This document shows, piece after piece, positions 9,206 through 16,043 of a DNA stretch of 27,000 bases. Both the position numbers and the translations under genes were made by a program. Numbering within the stretch: position 1 is the stretch's first letter; each line of letters starts with the position of its first letter. The notes under the pieces were generated by a model. It searched no databases, had not been told where the DNA came from, and saw only the letters and a list, made by a program, of their open reading frames with translations. The DNA comes from Bacillota bacterium. GTDB taxonomy: Bacteria; Bacillota; Clostridia; Lachnospirales; Lachnospiraceae. The stretch spans positions 1-27,000 of the forward strand of contig JAEWYQ010000085.1 of assembly GCA_023395555.1 (NCBI GenBank), written 5' to 3'.

Positions 9206-9517
9206 ATGCAGGTAGGACCGCTGGAACCAATCAGGGCACAGGAAGCCACACAAATCAAACACATGGATACTCAGCGTGCTCAGCATAATCAGGATCAGTT
9301 GGGCCGGAATTTTCAGAATATGGTTCAGGCAGAGCAGAGGAAGCCGGTGGAAGCATCCAAGAGCGAGCAGAAGGAATATCGTTATGATGCGAAGGAAAAG
9401 GGAAACAACCAGTATCAGGGATCGGGTAAAAATAGACAGAAGAAAGAAAAAGCAAAAGAGCAGTCAGAGCCGGTGAAGAAGATCCCTCATAACGGCCGCT
9501 TTGATATGCGGGTTTAG
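9206..9517 (+). CDS. Small charged hydrophilic protein in the motility operon, unknown
   Basis: A protein of 103 residues, almost entirely hydrophilic and rich in Q, K, E and N, with no signal peptide or membrane helix. Residues 60-90 are Lys/Glu-rich and probably disordered. The C-terminus ends in a short ordered-looking motif (GRFDMRV), an ending I associate with small proteins in clostridial motility operons, though I cannot name the family. A good ribosome binding site (GGAGGG at 9195-9200) supports that it is translated. It lies 16 bp after fapA and 16 bp before the SwrB-like gene. Function unknown. Confidence 0.7.
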   Translation: MQVGPLEPIRAQEATQIKHMDTQRAQHNQDQLGRNFQNMVQAEQRKPVEASKSEQKEYRYDAKEKGNNQYQGSGKNRQKKEKAKEQSEPVKKIPHNGRFDMRV

Positions 9518-9533
9518 TTTTGCGGAGGTAATT

Positions 9534-10184
9534 ATGAATCCAATTGATATAGTGCTGATTGTCGCGGGCATCCTGGTTATTATTATCAGCTGTGTTCTGG
9601 TGGATCGTTCTCAGACGGCACAGAAGCAAATGCTGGGGAAGAGCATCGCTTCCATAGAGGAGACGCTGACACAGGAGGACAGAAAGCAGCTGCTTAAACA
9701 GGTGGAAGCACTTCTGGCCCAGGTTCAGGAAGAGGCCATCCTGCGTACGGATCACGCCCTAAGCAAATTATCAAATGAAAAAATTATGGCTGTGAGTGAT
9801 TTTTCTGACCAGCTTCTTGAGAAAATCAGGCAAAATCATGAAGAAGTGGTATTTCTTTATAATATGTTGAATGATAAGGAAAAGGAATTAAAATCAATTG
9901 TGAGCGAACATCTCAAAACAACGGCGGAAGCAAAGCCGCAGTTATCAGAGAAGGAGGCAGTCCAGACCCAGGCAGCAGGAGGCGGACAGGGTGAAAAAGC
10001 ACCTGCGGCAGTGGTTCAGGAACTGCAGGAGCTTTCTCAAACAGAGGGGATGGTCTCCAATAATAACACACAGATTTTAGAACTATATTCCCGTGGAAAA
10101 TCGATTGTGGAGATATCGAGGATATTAGATCTCGGTCAGGGAGAAGTAAAGCTGGTGATTGATTTATTCAAGGGAAAGAAGTAA
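9534..10184 (+). CDS. SwrB-like single-pass membrane protein with C-terminal HTH-like motif (DUF6115)
   Basis: A protein of 216 residues: an N-terminal membrane helix (about residues 5-23), a long cytoplasmic coiled-coil region (about 28-125), a Q/A-rich linker, and a C-terminal helix-turn-helix-like segment (about 178-214, ILELYSRGKSIVEISRILDL). This layout and the position after sigD and before rpsB-tsf match SwrB of Bacillus subtilis, a membrane protein that promotes flagellar basal body maturation. SwrB identity is inferred from architecture and synteny, since overall sequence similarity in this family is low. The start ATG 9534 has GGAGG at 9524-9528; an upstream TTG in the same frame would destroy the N-terminal membrane topology and overlap the previous gene. 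Confidence 0.7.
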   Translation: MNPIDIVLIVAGILVIIISCVLVDRSQTAQKQMLGKSIASIEETLTQEDRKQLLKQVEALLAQVQEEAILRTDHALSKLSNEKIMAVSDFSDQLLEKIRQNHEEVVFLYNMLNDKEKELKSIVSEHLKTTAEAKPQLSEKEAVQTQAAGGGQGEKAPAAVVQELQELSQTEGMVSNNNTQILELYSRGKSIVEISRILDLGQGEVKLVIDLFKGKK

Positions 10185-10205
10185 TCTGAAAGGCCGGTAG
10201 ATACA

Positions 10206-10970
10206 ATGAAATTAAAATATTATATGCGGGGTCTGGGTATTGGAATTGTTCTTACCACTCTGATCCTGGCAATAGCCAGGCCGAAGGAAGAATTGACGGA
10301 TCAGGAGATTGTGCGGCGGGCCAAAGCACTGGGCATGGGATATGGCTCGGATGAGTTGAATTCAGAGAAAAATCAGGTTCTTAATGGGATTCTGGATAAT
10401 GGAGAAGATTCTCAGGAACCGGGAGCGGATACAGCGCCCGGGGAGGGGACTGATCCGGAAGCGGGAACAAAACAGGAAGCTGATGGGAATATATCAGAAT
10501 CCGGGGAGGACACGGAGACTGGAACGAATATAGTATCTGGGGAGGACACGGAGACCGGGGCAAGTACAGAACCTGGGGAGAACACAGAGACCGGGATGAA
10601 TACAGAACCCGGGGAGAACATAGAGACCGGGACGAATACAGAATCTGGGGAGAACACGGAGACTGGAACGAATACAATACCTGGGGAAGAAGCAGAATCC
10701 GGAGAGGAAGCAATGCCGGAAGTGACGTCAGAACAGGATCCTTCGGAGGGATTGAATCCGGCAGAAGAGCTGATTACCTTTACGGTAGTAAGAGGAATGT
10801 ATTCCGGAGAAGTGTCGAAGGTACTGAAAGAGGCGGGACTGATCCAGGATGCAAAGGATTTCAACCAGTATATTATAAAAAAAGGAAAGGCCAGTGTGAT
10901 TCGAGTGGGAAGCTTTACCCTGCCTATGGGTGCGACCTATGATGAAATTATAAAAGAAATCACAGAATAA
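10206..10970 (+). CDS. Membrane-anchored MltG/YceG-like protein with tandem E/T/G repeats
   Basis: A protein of 254 residues. It has an N-terminal membrane helix (about 8-21), then a long low-complexity linker (about 60-185) rich in E, T, G and N, built of 12-residue units of the type GENTETGTNTxP. The C-terminal domain of about 65 residues (FTVVRGMYSGEVSKVLKEAG through IRVGSFTLPMGATYDEIIKEI) resembles the N-terminal LysM-like part of the endolytic transglycosylase MltG. The catalytic transglycosylase domain is absent, so it is more likely a wall-binding or spacer protein than an enzyme. The ribosome binding site is weak. The gene is the last before the operon terminator. Similarity to MltG is from motif pattern only. 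Confidence 0.65.
   Translation: MKLKYYMRGLGIGIVLTTLILAIARPKEELTDQEIVRRAKALGMGYGSDELNSEKNQVLNGILDNGEDSQEPGADTAPGEGTDPEAGTKQEADGNISESGEDTETGTNIVSGEDTETGASTEPGENTETGMNTEPGENIETGTNTESGENTETGTNTIPGEEAESGEEAMPEVTSEQDPSEGLNPAEELITFTVVRGMYSGEVSKVLKEAGLIQDAKDFNQYIIKKGKASVIRVGSFTLPMGATYDEIIKEITE
10503..10718 (+). repeat. 36-bp tandem repeat, six units, inside the MltG-like gene
   Basis: Six in-frame 36-bp units begin at 10503, 10539, 10575, 10611, 10647 and 10683, each starting GGGGA(G/A)(G/A)A. Units 1-5 are close copies and unit 6 is more divergent. Being a multiple of three, copy-number change would keep the frame and only alter the length of the extracytoplasmic linker. Confidence 0.9.
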
Positions 10971-11029
10971 AACAGTTCGATCCGGTATTTGACCGGAAGG
11001 CTGTAATAAAACGGTCGGAAAAATAACAG

Positions 11030-11062
11030 ATACCGTTGCATGAGCCATGTGGCGGTATTTTA
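11030..11062 (+). terminator. Intrinsic terminator closing the fla/che operon
   Basis: ATACCG (11030-11035) pairs with CGGTAT (11053-11058), with a further inner pairing GCATG/CATGT, followed by TTTTATT. A smaller hairpin (CCGGT-ATTTG-ACCGG, 10982-10996) lies between the last stop codon and this terminator. Confidence 0.7.
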
Positions 11063-11167
11063 TTACTGTTTTGGTCAAATTGCTGTATATTTACATTATT
11101 TTATCGATAATCATGAAAATAACAACCTCTGAGGGGAAGTAATGGACGAAGGAAGGGAGCCTGTGAT

Positions 11168-13549
11168 ATGATAATCCTCAAACAGCAGAAGAATGTAATT
11201 TCGGAAGGGGAGTATCTATTGCAAAGTACAACCAGTTCACCATCCCATATATTAAAGACTTATTTTGGCTACGACAGTTTTCGTGAAGGACAGGAGAAAT
11301 TAATCAATAGCATTCTGTCCGGAAAAGATGTATTGGGGATAATGCCCACAGGTGCCGGCAAATCCATCTGTTACCAGATACCGGCACTGGCCATGGGAGG
11401 TATCACATTGATCATCTCCCCGTTGATTTCCTTAATGAAGGACCAGGTGGCGGCGCTTAACCAGGCGGGAATTCACGCCGCATATATTAACAGTGCGCTT
11501 TCTGCCAGGCAGGTTACGCTTGCCCTGCAATATGCCAGACAGGGGAAATATCAGTTGATTTATGTGGCTCCGGAGCGGTTGGAGACAGAGGAATTCCTCG
11601 AATTTGCCCTGCAGTCGGATATCAGGATGGTTACGGTGGATGAGGCCCATTGCATTTCCCAGTGGGGACAGGATTTCAGACCCAGCTATCTGAAGATTGT
11701 CCGGTTTATTCAGGAACTGCCCAGGCGGCCTGTGATCAGCGCCTTTACAGCGACAGCGACGAAAGAGGTCATGGAAGATATATGCTGTGTTCTCCGGCTG
11801 GACGAGCCAGTGGTGGAAGTTACCGGGTATGATAGAAAGAACCTGTATTTTGAGGTGCGCAGCCCGAAGGATAAGGATGCGGAGACAGTGAGCTACATCA
11901 AGGAGCACAAAACCCAGTGCGGCATTATCTACTGCGCCACCCGCAAGGGAGTGGATGAATTGCAGGAATTGCTGGCGGGACACGGAATCGATGCGGCAAA
12001 GTATCATGCCGGTATGAGTGATGCCCAACGCAATGACAGCCAGGAGGATTTTATTTATGACAGAAAGACAGTGATGGTTGCCACTAATGCATTTGGTATG
12101 GGAATTGATAAATCCAATGTGAGATACGTGCTTCACTATAATATGCCGAAGAACATGGAAGGCTATTATCAGGAGGCGGGAAGAGCAGGCCGCGATGGGG
12201 AGGCAGCCGAGTGTATCCTGCTTTACGGTGCAAGAGATGTGCGAATCAATCAATTTCTGATAGAGAACAGCAATGATAATGATGAGATGAGCGAGGCTCA
12301 GAGGGAGCTGCTTCGGGAGCGTGATGAGGAACGGCTGAAGGAAATGACTTATTACTGCTTTACCAGGGATTGTTTAAGAGAATACATATTAAGATATTTT
12401 GGAGAATATGGGGCTCCTTGCTGTAATAATTGTTCCAACTGTCTTTCGGAATTTGATGAACTGGATGTTACGGAGGCAGGCAAGGATATTATCGGCTGTG
12501 TGAGAGAAAGCGGCCAACGTTTTGGCATGAATGTAATTATCGCCACTTTACAGGGACGGAAGACAGCGAAGCTCACGGTAAATCATATGGTGGATAACGG
12601 CTTCTATGGGAAGCGAGCCTCTGATACCGAGGCATTTCTCAGGCATGTGGCCAATAAGCTGATCGTTGATGGTTTCCTGTATCTTAGTAATGATAAATAT
12701 GCCATTGTCCGGGCGGACCGGTCTGCGGCTTCCATTCTCAAGGGAGAGTCCCGGATTATAATGAAGCTTCCCAGGAAGAATATTTTATCTGAAAAAGCCA
12801 TCTCTGAGAATACGCCGAATCAGAGATCCAAGGAGGGGAAAAACCTGCGCCGGTCTGAGCTGCTTACTTCAAAGGGGCTGGAGCTGTTCGAACGGCTTCG
12901 TCAGGTAAGAACCCAGTTGGCAAGAGAAGAAGGAATACCGCCCTATATTATATTCTCTGATAAAACTCTGACCGATCTATGCGTAAAGGTACCGTTGACA
13001 AAGGGGGAGATGTTAATGGTGAATGGGATCGGAGAACATAAATTTGAAAAATACGGGCAGACTTTTATGGATGCTATTCTTGATTTCACTCATGGGAACC
13101 GGGACGGTACGTGCTATGAACCGGTTCATAAGGAGCTGCCAGCCAAGGCCGGAATGCAATCTCAGCCGAAAAAGGCAGAATTCTACCTGACAGAAACCAT
13201 GAGGCAGGGGGTAAAAGCCCTGGGAAACGTCACAATGAGCCAATTTGTAGAGAGCATGAATGAGCTTCGTGATGAGAAGAGGATGAAACGTCTGACGGCG
13301 GTATATCTGACAACGAAGCTTAAGGAAGAGGGATACCTGACAGAGCAGTTCTGCAGGCGGATTGGACGCAATACGACGGTTCCGTCGGAAGAAGGAGTAC
13401 GTCATGGTATATTATTGGAAAAGAGAATTAGTGAGAAGGGTAATGAATATGAGCTTGCGGTATATACAAAAGAAGCCCATATGCTTCTTTTATCATTGCT
13501 GCCTCAGGAGGAGAATGGTTTTTTCACAGGCGATATCAGTAACGAGTAA
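11168..13549 (+). CDS. recQ: RecQ-family ATP-dependent DNA helicase
   Basis: A protein of 793 residues, longer than the usual ~610-residue RecQ. It has Walker A around K65 (MPTGAGKSICYQ), the DEAH box D158-H161, the aromatic-rich loop (CISQWGQDFRPSY), motif VI (YQEAGRAGRDG) and the zinc-binding cysteines (CLREYIL...CCNNCSNC) around residues 415-440. An RQC winged-helix follows. An HRDC domain (about 575-645, ELFERLRQVRTQLAREEGIP) and an extra C-terminal helical region (about 670-793) complete it. RecQ unwinds recombination intermediates with 3'-5' polarity. The start has GGGAG about 9 nt upstream; the first ~27 residues are not conserved, so a slightly later start is possible. It separates the motility genes from rpsB-tsf and does not look related to either. 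Confidence 0.92.
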   Translation: MIILKQQKNVISEGEYLLQSTTSSPSHILKTYFGYDSFREGQEKLINSILSGKDVLGIMPTGAGKSICYQIPALAMGGITLIISPLISLMKDQVAALNQAGIHAAYINSALSARQVTLALQYARQGKYQLIYVAPERLETEEFLEFALQSDIRMVTVDEAHCISQWGQDFRPSYLKIVRFIQELPRRPVISAFTATATKEVMEDICCVLRLDEPVVEVTGYDRKNLYFEVRSPKDKDAETVSYIKEHKTQCGIIYCATRKGVDELQELLAGHGIDAAKYHAGMSDAQRNDSQEDFIYDRKTVMVATNAFGMGIDKSNVRYVLHYNMPKNMEGYYQEAGRAGRDGEAAECILLYGARDVRINQFLIENSNDNDEMSEAQRELLRERDEERLKEMTYYCFTRDCLREYILRYFGEYGAPCCNNCSNCLSEFDELDVTEAGKDIIGCVRESGQRFGMNVIIATLQGRKTAKLTVNHMVDNGFYGKRASDTEAFLRHVANKLIVDGFLYLSNDKYAIVRADRSAASILKGESRIIMKLPRKNILSEKAISENTPNQRSKEGKNLRRSELLTSKGLELFERLRQVRTQLAREEGIPPYIIFSDKTLTDLCVKVPLTKGEMLMVNGIGEHKFEKYGQTFMDAILDFTHGNRDGTCYEPVHKELPAKAGMQSQPKKAEFYLTETMRQGVKALGNVTMSQFVESMNELRDEKRMKRLTAVYLTTKLKEEGYLTEQFCRRIGRNTTVPSEEGVRHGILLEKRISEKGNEYELAVYTKEAHMLLLSLLPQEENGFFTGDISNE

Positions 13550-13611
13550 GTAGTAGATTTTTTATTTGAGCTTTCATTTCGAGCATTTCGAGCATTGGCA
13601 TCAAAAAACAC

Positions 13612-13640
13612 TTGTCATGAAGGAAATATTGTGATATACT
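13612..13640 (+). promoter_or_regulatory. Predicted sigma-A promoter of rpsB-tsf
   Basis: TTGTCA (13612-13617) and TATACT (13635-13640) are separated by exactly 17 bp, about 110 bp before the rpsB start codon. It fits the vegetative consensus well. Confidence 0.75.
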
Positions 13641-13647
13641 TTTGAGG

Positions 13648-13749
13648 TCAAATTGCACGCATATGGATTCACTGGGCATGGTGCCTGAAGTTTCAGGTCT
13701 GTCAGGGATAGGATATATGCGGAAGAAAACAACCAAATGGAGGTATATT
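13648..13749 (+). promoter_or_regulatory. Structured rpsB mRNA leader
   Basis: The leader can fold into a closed structure: CGCATAT (13658-13664) pairs with ATATGCG (13715-13721), enclosing a small hairpin CCTGAA/TTCAGG (13684-13697). S2 autoregulation through its leader is known in other bacteria; whether this leader binds S2 is inference from position and fold only. Confidence 0.45.
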
Positions 13750-14505
13750 ATGAGCGTTATTTCAATGAAGCAGTTATTGGAAGCTGGTGTACATTTTGGT
13801 CACCAGACAAGAAGATGGAACCCCAAGATGGCGGAGTACATCTACACTGAGAGAAATGGTATCTACATTATCGATCTGCAGAAGTCTGTTGGTAAGGTAG
13901 ACGAGGCTTACACCGCAATCAAGAACATTGTTGCAGAAGGCGGCACGATTCTTTTTGTAGGCACGAAGAAGCAGGCGCAGGATGCGATTAAGTCCGAAGC
14001 TGAGCGTTGTGGTATGTACTACGTAAATGAGAGATGGCTGGGCGGTATGTTGACCAACTTCAAGACCATCCGCAGCAGAGTTGAGAGATTAAGAGAGATC
14101 GAAAGAATGTCTGAGGACGGTACTTTTGATGTTCTTCCTAAAAAAGAAGTAATCCAGATCAAAAAAGAATGGGAAAAGCTGGAGAAGAACCTTGGCGGTA
14201 TTAAGAATATGAAGAGAATTCCGGATGCGATCTTTGTAGTAGATCCCAAGAAGGAAAGAATCTGCATCCAGGAAGCACATAACCTTGGAATACCGTTGAT
14301 TGGTATTGCTGATACTAACTGTGATCCTGAAGAATTAGATTATGTAATTCCCGGCAATGACGATGCCATCAGAGCGGTTAAATTAATTGTTTCCAAGATG
14401 GCCGATGCTGTTATTGAGGCAAATCAGGGAGTTCAGCTGACCGATGGATCCGACGACAGCAGTGATGAAGCAGAAGTTCTTCTGGATGAGGCTGTTTCTG
14501 AATAA
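13750..14505 (+). CDS. rpsB: 30S ribosomal protein S2
   Basis: Small-subunit protein S2, 251 residues. Family segments are clear: [27 protein letters not shown] at the N-terminus, [14 protein letters not shown], and the C-terminal [27 protein letters not shown]2 is among the last proteins to join the 30S subunit and binds near S1. The start ATG 13750 follows GGAGGT; an in-frame upstream extension would run through the leader and is rejected because the known S2 N-terminus starts at [10 protein letters not shown]. The acidic tail ([20 protein letters not shown]) is common in this group. tsf follows 36 bp downstream under the same promoter, the near-universal rpsB-tsf pair. Confidence 0.97.
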   Translation: MSVISMKQLLEAGVHFGHQTRRWNPKMAEYIYTERNGIYIIDLQKSVGKVDEAYTAIKNIVAEGGTILFVGTKKQAQDAIKSEAERCGMYYVNERWLGGMLTNFKTIRSRVERLREIERMSEDGTFDVLPKKEVIQIKKEWEKLEKNLGGIKNMKRIPDAIFVVDPKKERICIQEAHNLGIPLIGIADTNCDPEELDYVIPGNDDAIRAVKLIVSKMADAVIEANQGVQLTDGSDDSSDEAEVLLDEAVSE

Positions 14506-14541
14506 GCAGTTTATAGAATCGAATAGATGGAGGAAGATACG

Positions 14542-15474
14542 ATGGAAGTTACCGCTAATATGGTGAAAGAGTTAAGAGAAATGACTGGAGCCGGTATGAT
14601 GGACTGCAAGAAGGCTCTTGCAGCTACCGAGGGCGATATGGATAAAGCAGTGGAGTTCTTAAGAGAGAAGGGACTTGCTGCAGCTGAGAAGAAGGCTGGC
14701 AGAATTGCGGCAGAGGGTATTGTTGATACCTGTATTATAGCAAACGGCAAGGTTGCCTCCATTGTGGAAGTCAACAGCGAGACCGACTTTGTGGCAAAGA
14801 ATGAGAAGTTCAGGGATTTCGTTGCAGCAGTTGCAAAGCAGGCTGCTGAAACAGAGGCTGCTGATCTGGAAGCATTTCTTGCAGAGAAGTGGGCGCTGGA
14901 GCCTGCTAAGACTGTGAAGGAAGAATTATCTTCCATGATTTCCATTATCGGTGAGAATATGAACATCAGAAGATATGAGAAGATCACAGCCGAGAACGGC
15001 TTTGTGGTATCTTATATCCATGGCGGCGGCAGAATCGGTATCCTGGTTGATGTGGATTGTGCCGTGAACAATGACGAGGTTCAGGAGGCTGCAAAGAATG
15101 TGGCAATGCAGATCGCCGCTATGTCTCCCAAGTATGTAACCCAGGCTGAGATTTCCGCTGATTTCATCGCTCATGAGAAAGAAATCTTAAAGGCTCAGAT
15201 TATGAACGATCCTTCCAATTCCAAGAAGCCGGAGAACATCATCGAGAAGATGCTGGAAGGCCGTCTTAATAAGGAATTAAAGGAATTCTGTCTGGTTGAC
15301 CAGGCCTATGTTAAGGATGGCGACATGAGCGTTGGCCAGTACCTTGCCAGCGTGTCCAAGCAGGTTGGCTCTGATGTTACTGTGAAGCGGTTCGTTCGCT
15401 TTGAGACCGGCGAGGGCCTTGAGAAGAAGAGCGAAAACTTCGCAGAGGAAGTTGCTAAGCAGATGGGTCAGTAA
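14542..15474 (+). CDS. tsf: Translation elongation factor Ts
   Basis: EF-Ts of 310 residues, the nucleotide exchange factor for EF-Tu. The N-terminal UBA-like domain (VKELREMTGAGMMDCKKAL) and the EF-Tu-contact segment with the TDFVAKN motif (about residues 76-83) are present, followed by the two core subdomains. The start ATG 14542 has GGAGGAAGA upstream. The C-terminal residues ENFAEEVAKQMGQ matter for this window: short, related tails (FAKQxGN, IAKxMG[QN]) followed by stop codons recur at 19775-19862 and 21849-21934. The gene itself looks intact; its last codons may nevertheless have been supplied by an inserted element. Confidence 0.97.
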   Translation: MEVTANMVKELREMTGAGMMDCKKALAATEGDMDKAVEFLREKGLAAAEKKAGRIAAEGIVDTCIIANGKVASIVEVNSETDFVAKNEKFRDFVAAVAKQAAETEAADLEAFLAEKWALEPAKTVKEELSSMISIIGENMNIRRYEKITAENGFVVSYIHGGGRIGILVDVDCAVNNDEVQEAAKNVAMQIAAMSPKYVTQAEISADFIAHEKEILKAQIMNDPSNSKKPENIIEKMLEGRLNKELKEFCLVDQAYVKDGDMSVGQYLASVSKQVGSDVTVKRFVRFETGEGLEKKSENFAEEVAKQMGQ

Positions 15475-15508
15475 GACTAATTTAGTATAATTTTATAATG
15501 AATTTATA

Positions 15509-15570
15509 GGAGGCTCTAAAAGCCTGTAACCATGGTATATGTGTGGTTTACAGGATTTTAGAGCCTCTTT
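15509..15570 (+). terminator. Long intrinsic terminator after tsf
   Basis: AGGCTCTAAAA (15511-15521) pairs with TTTTAGAGCCT (15556-15566), continued after one mismatch by CCTGTAA (15523-15529) with TTACAGG (15548-15554), and followed by CTTTT. This ends rpsB-tsf transcription before the accessory region. Confidence 0.85.
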
Positions 15571-15635
15571 TATGTTAGCGTCAAAAGATGTTACTTTTAG
15601 AAATGACTTCTTTAATACGGTATTAAGAACATCAT

Positions 15636-15719
15636 ATGCTAATTAATACGAAAGCCGTGGTATTAGGGACTGCTATTGGTTCGAGTAATAAGAATTACAG
15701 AAATAGTAAAGCAGAGTAA
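15636..15719 (+). CDS. Possible 27-residue mini-ORF, related to the next one
   Basis: An ATG-initiated frame of 27 codons (MLINTKAVVLGTAIGSSNK...). Its core V-LGT-AIGSS resembles the LGT-CVAGSD core of the frame at 15763. No clear ribosome binding site is present, so translation is doubtful. The similarity may reflect a duplicated DNA element rather than a peptide. Unknown function. Confidence 0.25.
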   Translation: MLINTKAVVLGTAIGSSNKNYRNSKAE

Positions 15720-15762
15720 TTGAGTGGGATGCGTAACTAATAATCAGAGGACATCTGCAGAT

Positions 15763-15822
15763 ATGTTGAAGTCTTCTGGTATATTAGGGACCTGTGTTGC
15801 CGGTTCGGACAGCTGTTTATAG
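15763..15822 (+). CDS. Possible 19-residue mini-ORF (MLKSSGILGTCVAGSDSCL)
   Basis: A 19-codon frame with AGAGGA about 11 nt before the ATG and two cysteines near the C-terminus. It shares a DNA stretch of about 30 bp (GGTAT..TTAGGGAC..TTG..GGTTCG) with 15657-15686. It could be a short peptide or a relic. Unknown. Confidence 0.25.
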   Translation: MLKSSGILGTCVAGSDSCL

Positions 15823-15896
15823 TGAGAAGCTTGAAAAATAGGCAATATGCACAAATTTTAAGCTTTAAAATTGGAGAAATAGTAAAATCAAATAAA

Positions 15897-15925
15897 TTGA
15901 CAAAAGCTTCATCATTGGGTAATAT
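15897..15925 (+). promoter_or_regulatory. Strong sigma-A-type promoter for the ABC transporter
   Basis: TTGACA (15897-15902) is followed by 17 bp and TAATAT (15920-15925). The predicted transcription start, about 15932, lies at the edge of the first operator, so repressor binding would block initiation. Confidence 0.8.
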
Positions 15926-15934
15926 AATAGGTAG

Positions 15935-15946
15935 GTAAACGTTTAC
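15935..15946 (+). promoter_or_regulatory. LacI-family operator 1 (perfect 12-bp palindrome)
   Basis: GTAAACGTTTAC is a perfect palindrome with the AACGTT core typical of LacI/GalR-family operators. It could also be read as a CcpA cre-like site. It overlaps the expected transcription start. Confidence 0.7.
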
Positions 15947-15986
15947 GCAATAAGTGCATTATAATAACAGCAGAAGAATGTTAATT

Positions 15987-16001
15987 GCGAAACGTTTTCG
16001 C
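15987..16001 (+). promoter_or_regulatory. LacI-family operator 2
   Basis: GCGAAACGTTTTCGC has the same AAACGTTT core as operator 1, with one off-set base in the outer arm. Centre-to-centre distance to operator 1 is 53 bp, close to five helical turns, which suits cooperative binding or looping. Confidence 0.65.
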
Positions 16002-16043
16002 GAGGAAAACAAGAATTATAAGGATTAAAAGGAGGAAAGTATT

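Larger units (their letters stand above)
15475..16043 (+). other. 569-bp intergenic stretch: terminator, mini-ORF pair, promoter and operators
   Basis: No gene of normal length is seen. The stretch contains the tsf terminator, two very short related reading frames (15636-15719 and 15763-15822), a strong promoter at 15897-15925, and two LacI-type operators before the sugar transporter. Base composition is visibly more AT-rich than in rpsB-tsf. Confidence 0.7.

Noticed and set aside
10503..10718. 36-bp regular repeats as a possible CRISPR array
   Set aside because: The units are contiguous without unique spacers, lie in frame within a gene and encode a low-complexity peptide. No cas genes are present.
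15935..15946. Operator 1 as a recombinase arm site, since it also contains TTTACGCAA like the repeat palindrome
   Set aside because: The shared part is only 8-9 bases, and the perfect AACGTT-centred palindrome at a promoter start is explained better by a LacI-family repressor.
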